Under the pieces are notes generated by a model. That model had not been told where the DNA came from and searched no databases. It was given only the letters and a program-made list of their open reading frames with translations. A program made the position numbers and the translations under genes. Shown in pieces: positions 8,073 to 10,000 of a DNA stretch of 10,000 bases (its first letter is position 1; every line of letters starts with the position of its first letter). Source of the stretch: Penaeus vannamei (lineage: Eukaryota > Arthropoda > Malacostraca > Decapoda > Penaeidae); assembly GCF_042767895.1 (NCBI RefSeq), contig NC_091560.1, forward strand, positions 26,709,845-26,719,844, written 5' to 3'.

Positions 8073-8247
8073 TTAAAAAGGATAAAATGACATTTGCTCT
8101 CATACGTTGTTGTGATGTATATAATGAATTGCATAATTTCAAGCCTTGCATTGTATTGACTTTGTTTACATATGTTGTGCCTTCTTGTGTAGGGAAATTA
8201 TGACAGTCTGATTTGTATTTTGCTAATTTCTAAACTGTTGATTTGTT

Positions 8248-8301
8248 TTATTATTATTATTTTTTAAATTATTATTATTTATTTATTTATTTTTATTTTT
8301 T
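8248..8301. repeat. (ATT)n / (TTTA)n low-complexity tract
   Basis: ATT triplets grade into ATTT tetramers, then poly-T. It lies in an AT-rich stretch (8073-8368) where no gene is seen. Confidence 0.88.
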
Positions 8302-8510
8302 GACTTAAATGACAAGTAGTCTTCACCGTTTTTGTTAATAAGTTAGATAGTCAAGTCATCTTTTCGTATTAACCCATTGATGCTAGGAGAGTTTGTGTAT
8401 GCTAAATCCTTCTTGTTTATTAACCAGTTTGAGGTGGGTAATTGCACTACTTACTGTAGGTAGGTAAGTCCCCCCTCCCCCATGTAGATTGCTCTCTTTT
8501 TTTCATATAG

Positions 8511-8566
8511 ATGGCTCCAAAAACACTTAGTCACCAGGAGACAGTTAGTAGGTTTACCAGGTCTCA
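8511..8566 (+). repeat. 56-bp repeat block, copy 1
   Basis: Aligns without gaps to 8895-8950 at 40 of 56 positions by my hand count. Shared pieces include CAGTTA, TAGG and the terminal GGTCTCA. Confidence 0.75.
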
Positions 8567-8894
8567 TGATGCCCCCATTTCTTTAGATCAGGGGAAACAT
8601 TTTTTTTTTTCTTGATGTTATTAATATCATTTTTGTTATTATTTGTATTATTATTATTAACATGGGGCCTAGTTCAATGTTATCAGTATCATCAACAATA
8701 AAAAAAAAGATCTTTCTGAAAATCAAGGAAAAGGGTACAGGTGAAATCAGGTAGAACTAGTAGTTGGCTCCTTGCTGACTAGCCTATGAGCTGTCTAGGT
8801 GTAATCAAAATTGATAAACTAAAATCACTGTGGCTATGGCATGTGCATACATGTGTGTGTGTGACCATAGTAGGTTTATTTTGTTTACACATCG

Positions 8895-8950
8895 ATGTCT
8901 TCACAAGCACCTACTGCCAAAGAGTCAGTTATTAGGCCTACGTGGTCTCA
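8895..8950 (+). repeat. 56-bp repeat block, copy 2
   Basis: Same orientation as copy 1 and 384 bp downstream. It ends in the same GGTCTCA and is likewise followed by a T-rich segment and TTAACAT. Confidence 0.75.
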
Positions 8951-9180
8951 GCTGTTTACCATTTTCTGTGATTTTTGGAAGGATGTTTCCTTTCTGTTTT
9001 TATTATTGTTAACATTGTGAATGATATAATAGTCATAAAGTCAGTAATGATAATAATATTGAAAAGGTTTATAGTGTTAGGGGGGATCTCGAAAATTCAG
9101 AGAATGGAGCAATTAGTTGACGTCACATAGGCTACGTAATTAACTCCTTGGTGACTGTGAATGCTTGTAGAGCTATTTAT

Positions 9181-9706
9181 GTTTGATGTAGGTTTGCAAA
9201 ACAAAGTACAGCGGACAGTGCATGTATCCAGTGACTGTATTATTCCTAAATGCTCTCAAAAATTGTCTTTGATAGGATAAGTGTGAAAGATTTTGGTTAT
9301 TTCTTGCTCTTTGCTAATGATTAAAGCAGTGATAAATTTGCAGTGTACTTGAATTAGAGAAATTGCTCAAATTTTGTTAAAAGAATAATGTTGAATTGAC
9401 TTTTTTTTTTGCTTGTCACTCTGCACTATTTATGATCCTTTACTTGTCTCTCTCTGTACATATTTATACCTCTTGCTCTTAACATTATCATTTTGGTAGT
9501 TTTGAGTGGGAATATTATGTAATTCTACTTGATCAATAATTTTGTCACTTTTCATGAAATATTAAGAAGTAAGTTTTTCTTTCTCAAAGAGTTTGAATGT
9601 TTTATGAGATTTCTTGACATTTGTGAAACTGACAAAATTGAGTAAATCAATAGAAATGTACTTATATTGCTTTCTGTATGTCTCCCCAACTCTCCCTGTA
9701 TTGTAG
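9181..9706 (+). other. 3' part of the long PCMT intron
   Basis: AT-rich sequence with a poly-T run near 9400, ending in a pyrimidine-rich tract (TTTCTGTATGTCTCC, then TCTCCCTGTATTGTAG) before AG at 9705-9706. No gene is seen; two short antisense frames across 9552-9761 have no recognisable product. Confidence 0.6.
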
Positions 9707-9719
9707 GTGGAGATACTAA
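9707..9719 (+). CDS. PCMT1: Candidate PCMT terminal coding end, isoform -RWRY
   Basis: A strong acceptor (pyrimidine-rich 9671-9704, AG at 9705-9706) opens an exon whose first base completes the split Arg codon of exon 1146-1240. The frame then reads W-R-Y and TAA (9717-9719), so the protein would end Q-W-P-G-R-W-R-Y. Mammalian PIMT isoform I ends Q-W-S-R-W-K, so both the phase and the R-W fit. The intron would be about 8.5 kb. The short match could be chance; the paired second acceptor at 9777-9778 raises confidence. Sequence after the stop would be 3' UTR, and no AATAAA is seen before the window ends. Confidence 0.5.
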
Positions 9720-9720
9720 C
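9714..9720 (+). promoter_or_regulatory. Perfect TACTAAC branch-point-like heptamer
   Basis: TACTAAC overlaps the Tyr codon and TAA stop of the -RWRY end. The putative branch adenosine (9719) lies 59 nt before the AG at 9777-9778. That is somewhat far, but a pyrimidine-rich tract (TTTGTCTCCCCCTACAG) follows. It could serve the downstream acceptor. Confidence 0.4.
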
Positions 9721-9778
9721 CTCCGAGGACCGTAGGTGTGGCAGGAGTGTACATCGCACAATTTGTCTCCCCCTACAG

Positions 9779-9791
9779 ACGGGAGCTGTGA
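9779..9791 (+). CDS. PCMT1: Candidate PCMT alternative terminal coding end, isoform -RREL
   Basis: A second strong acceptor (TTTGTCTCCCCCTACAG, ending 9778) lies 72 bp downstream of the first. Joined in phase to exon 1146-1240 it gives R-R-E-L and TGA (9789-9791), so the protein would end Q-W-P-G-R-R-E-L. Mammalian isoform II ends in -RDEL, a KDEL-like tetrapeptide created by alternative splicing. The resemblance in position and composition is notable, although RREL is not a standard ER-retention signal. A donor-like CT|GTGAGT overlaps the stop, so a 9-nt micro-exon is also conceivable. Confirmation needs transcripts. Confidence 0.45.
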
Positions 9792-10000
9792 GTTACGCCA
9801 GCTGAATCATAATTCCTCGCAGGTGCTGCTCCCTACTTTAGTTGCCACCTCTGCCTGCATCTCCGCCACAGCCCACCCCACCATGCCTCCGCCCGCACCT
9901 CCGCCTTGTTATGCTGCCTCCCATCCACTACCTGGTCTTCATCCATTAATTGCCACTGAAATGCCAATATCAGGAAACAGGACATGTGACACAGTGAGTT
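9792..10000 (+). other. GC/C-rich 3' UTR or further exon sequence, donor-like end
   Basis: This stretch is much richer in C than the intron, with repeated CCTCCGCC and CTCCGCC text, as expected for exon and not intron. The frame containing ATG at 9883 (CACCATGC context) is open from the 9779 acceptor to the window end, encoding a Pro/Ala-rich start, M-P-P-P-A-P-P-P-C. That frame is out of phase with the PCMT exons. A good donor, ACA|GTGAGT, lies at 9994. It may be a 3' UTR exon, or the start of something beyond the window. Confidence 0.4.

Larger units (their letters stand above)
8369..9180. repeat. Region of diverged dispersed repeats with TTAACYC heads
   Basis: Similar head strings occur at 8369 (TTAACCCATTGATG), about 8764 (TTGGCTCCTTGCTGAC) and about 9140 (TTAACTCCTTGGTGAC), spaced roughly 395 and 375 bp. 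Between them lie two gapless 56-bp homologous blocks (8511-8566 and 8895-8950). Each block is followed by a TTATTATT-rich segment and TTAACAT. This suggests partial tandem copies of one dispersed element. No coding capacity is seen. Confidence 0.55.

Noticed and set aside
6627..8151. Very long open frames on both strands (up to about 499 codons) rich in Ser/Leu/Phe or Arg/Glu/Lys
   Set aside because: They are translations of the GA/CT array. A repeat lacking T in one strand has no stops in many frames, and no unique domain sequence is present.
8830..9012. 60-codon frame with Cys-rich start
   Set aside because: It spans a TG tract and the second dispersed repeat copy, and there is no recognisable product.

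Overview
This is a eukaryotic, intron-rich and AT-rich genomic window. Its one recognisable gene is on the + strand: the 3' half of protein-L-isoaspartate (D-aspartate) O-methyltransferase (PCMT1/Pcmt, PIMT). Three coding exons (254-374, 754-917, 1146-1240) join in a consistent frame through GT/AG junctions. Together they give about 126 residues that align closely with the C-terminal half of animal PIMT. The gene content alone indicates an animal. The low-GC introns, very long simple-sequence arrays and dispersed repeats starting TTAACCC resemble what I know of decapod crustacean (penaeid shrimp) genomes; this placement is an inference.

Layout: 1-1240 holds the three exons and short introns of 379 and 228 bp. 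After the donor at 1241 no further PIMT coding sequence is visible until two closely spaced strong splice acceptors at 9705-9706 and 9777-9778. Joined in phase to exon 1146-1240, the first gives a C-terminus ending R-W-R-Y-stop and the second R-R-E-L-stop. This resembles the two mammalian PIMT isoforms, which end in -RWK and -RDEL. The last intron would then be about 8.5 kb.

That presumed intron holds: a roughly 706-bp non-autonomous DNA transposon-like element (1789-2494) with TTAA-type ends and 44-45-bp subterminal repeats; a degenerate TG tract (about 3804-3876); a 57-bp tandem duplication (4506-4618); TATC repeats (about 5023-5090); a 218-bp tandem duplication (5261-5698); a 35-bp alternating purine-pyrimidine run (6654-6688); a 1.2-kb GA-rich minisatellite (6688-7880) with 633 bp of uninterrupted purine; a retroposon-tail-like seam (7881-7923) and a second GA array (7926-8072); and two diverged copies of a dispersed repeat (8511-8566 and 8895-8950). 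The long Ser/Leu/Phe-rich and Arg/Glu/Lys-rich reading frames in the GA array are translations of the repeat and not genes.

I see no second gene, RNA gene or CRISPR array. The most interesting signals are the tandem alternative terminal acceptors with a perfect TACTAAC overlapping the first isoform's stop, the arrangement of the GA array, and the transposon-like element.
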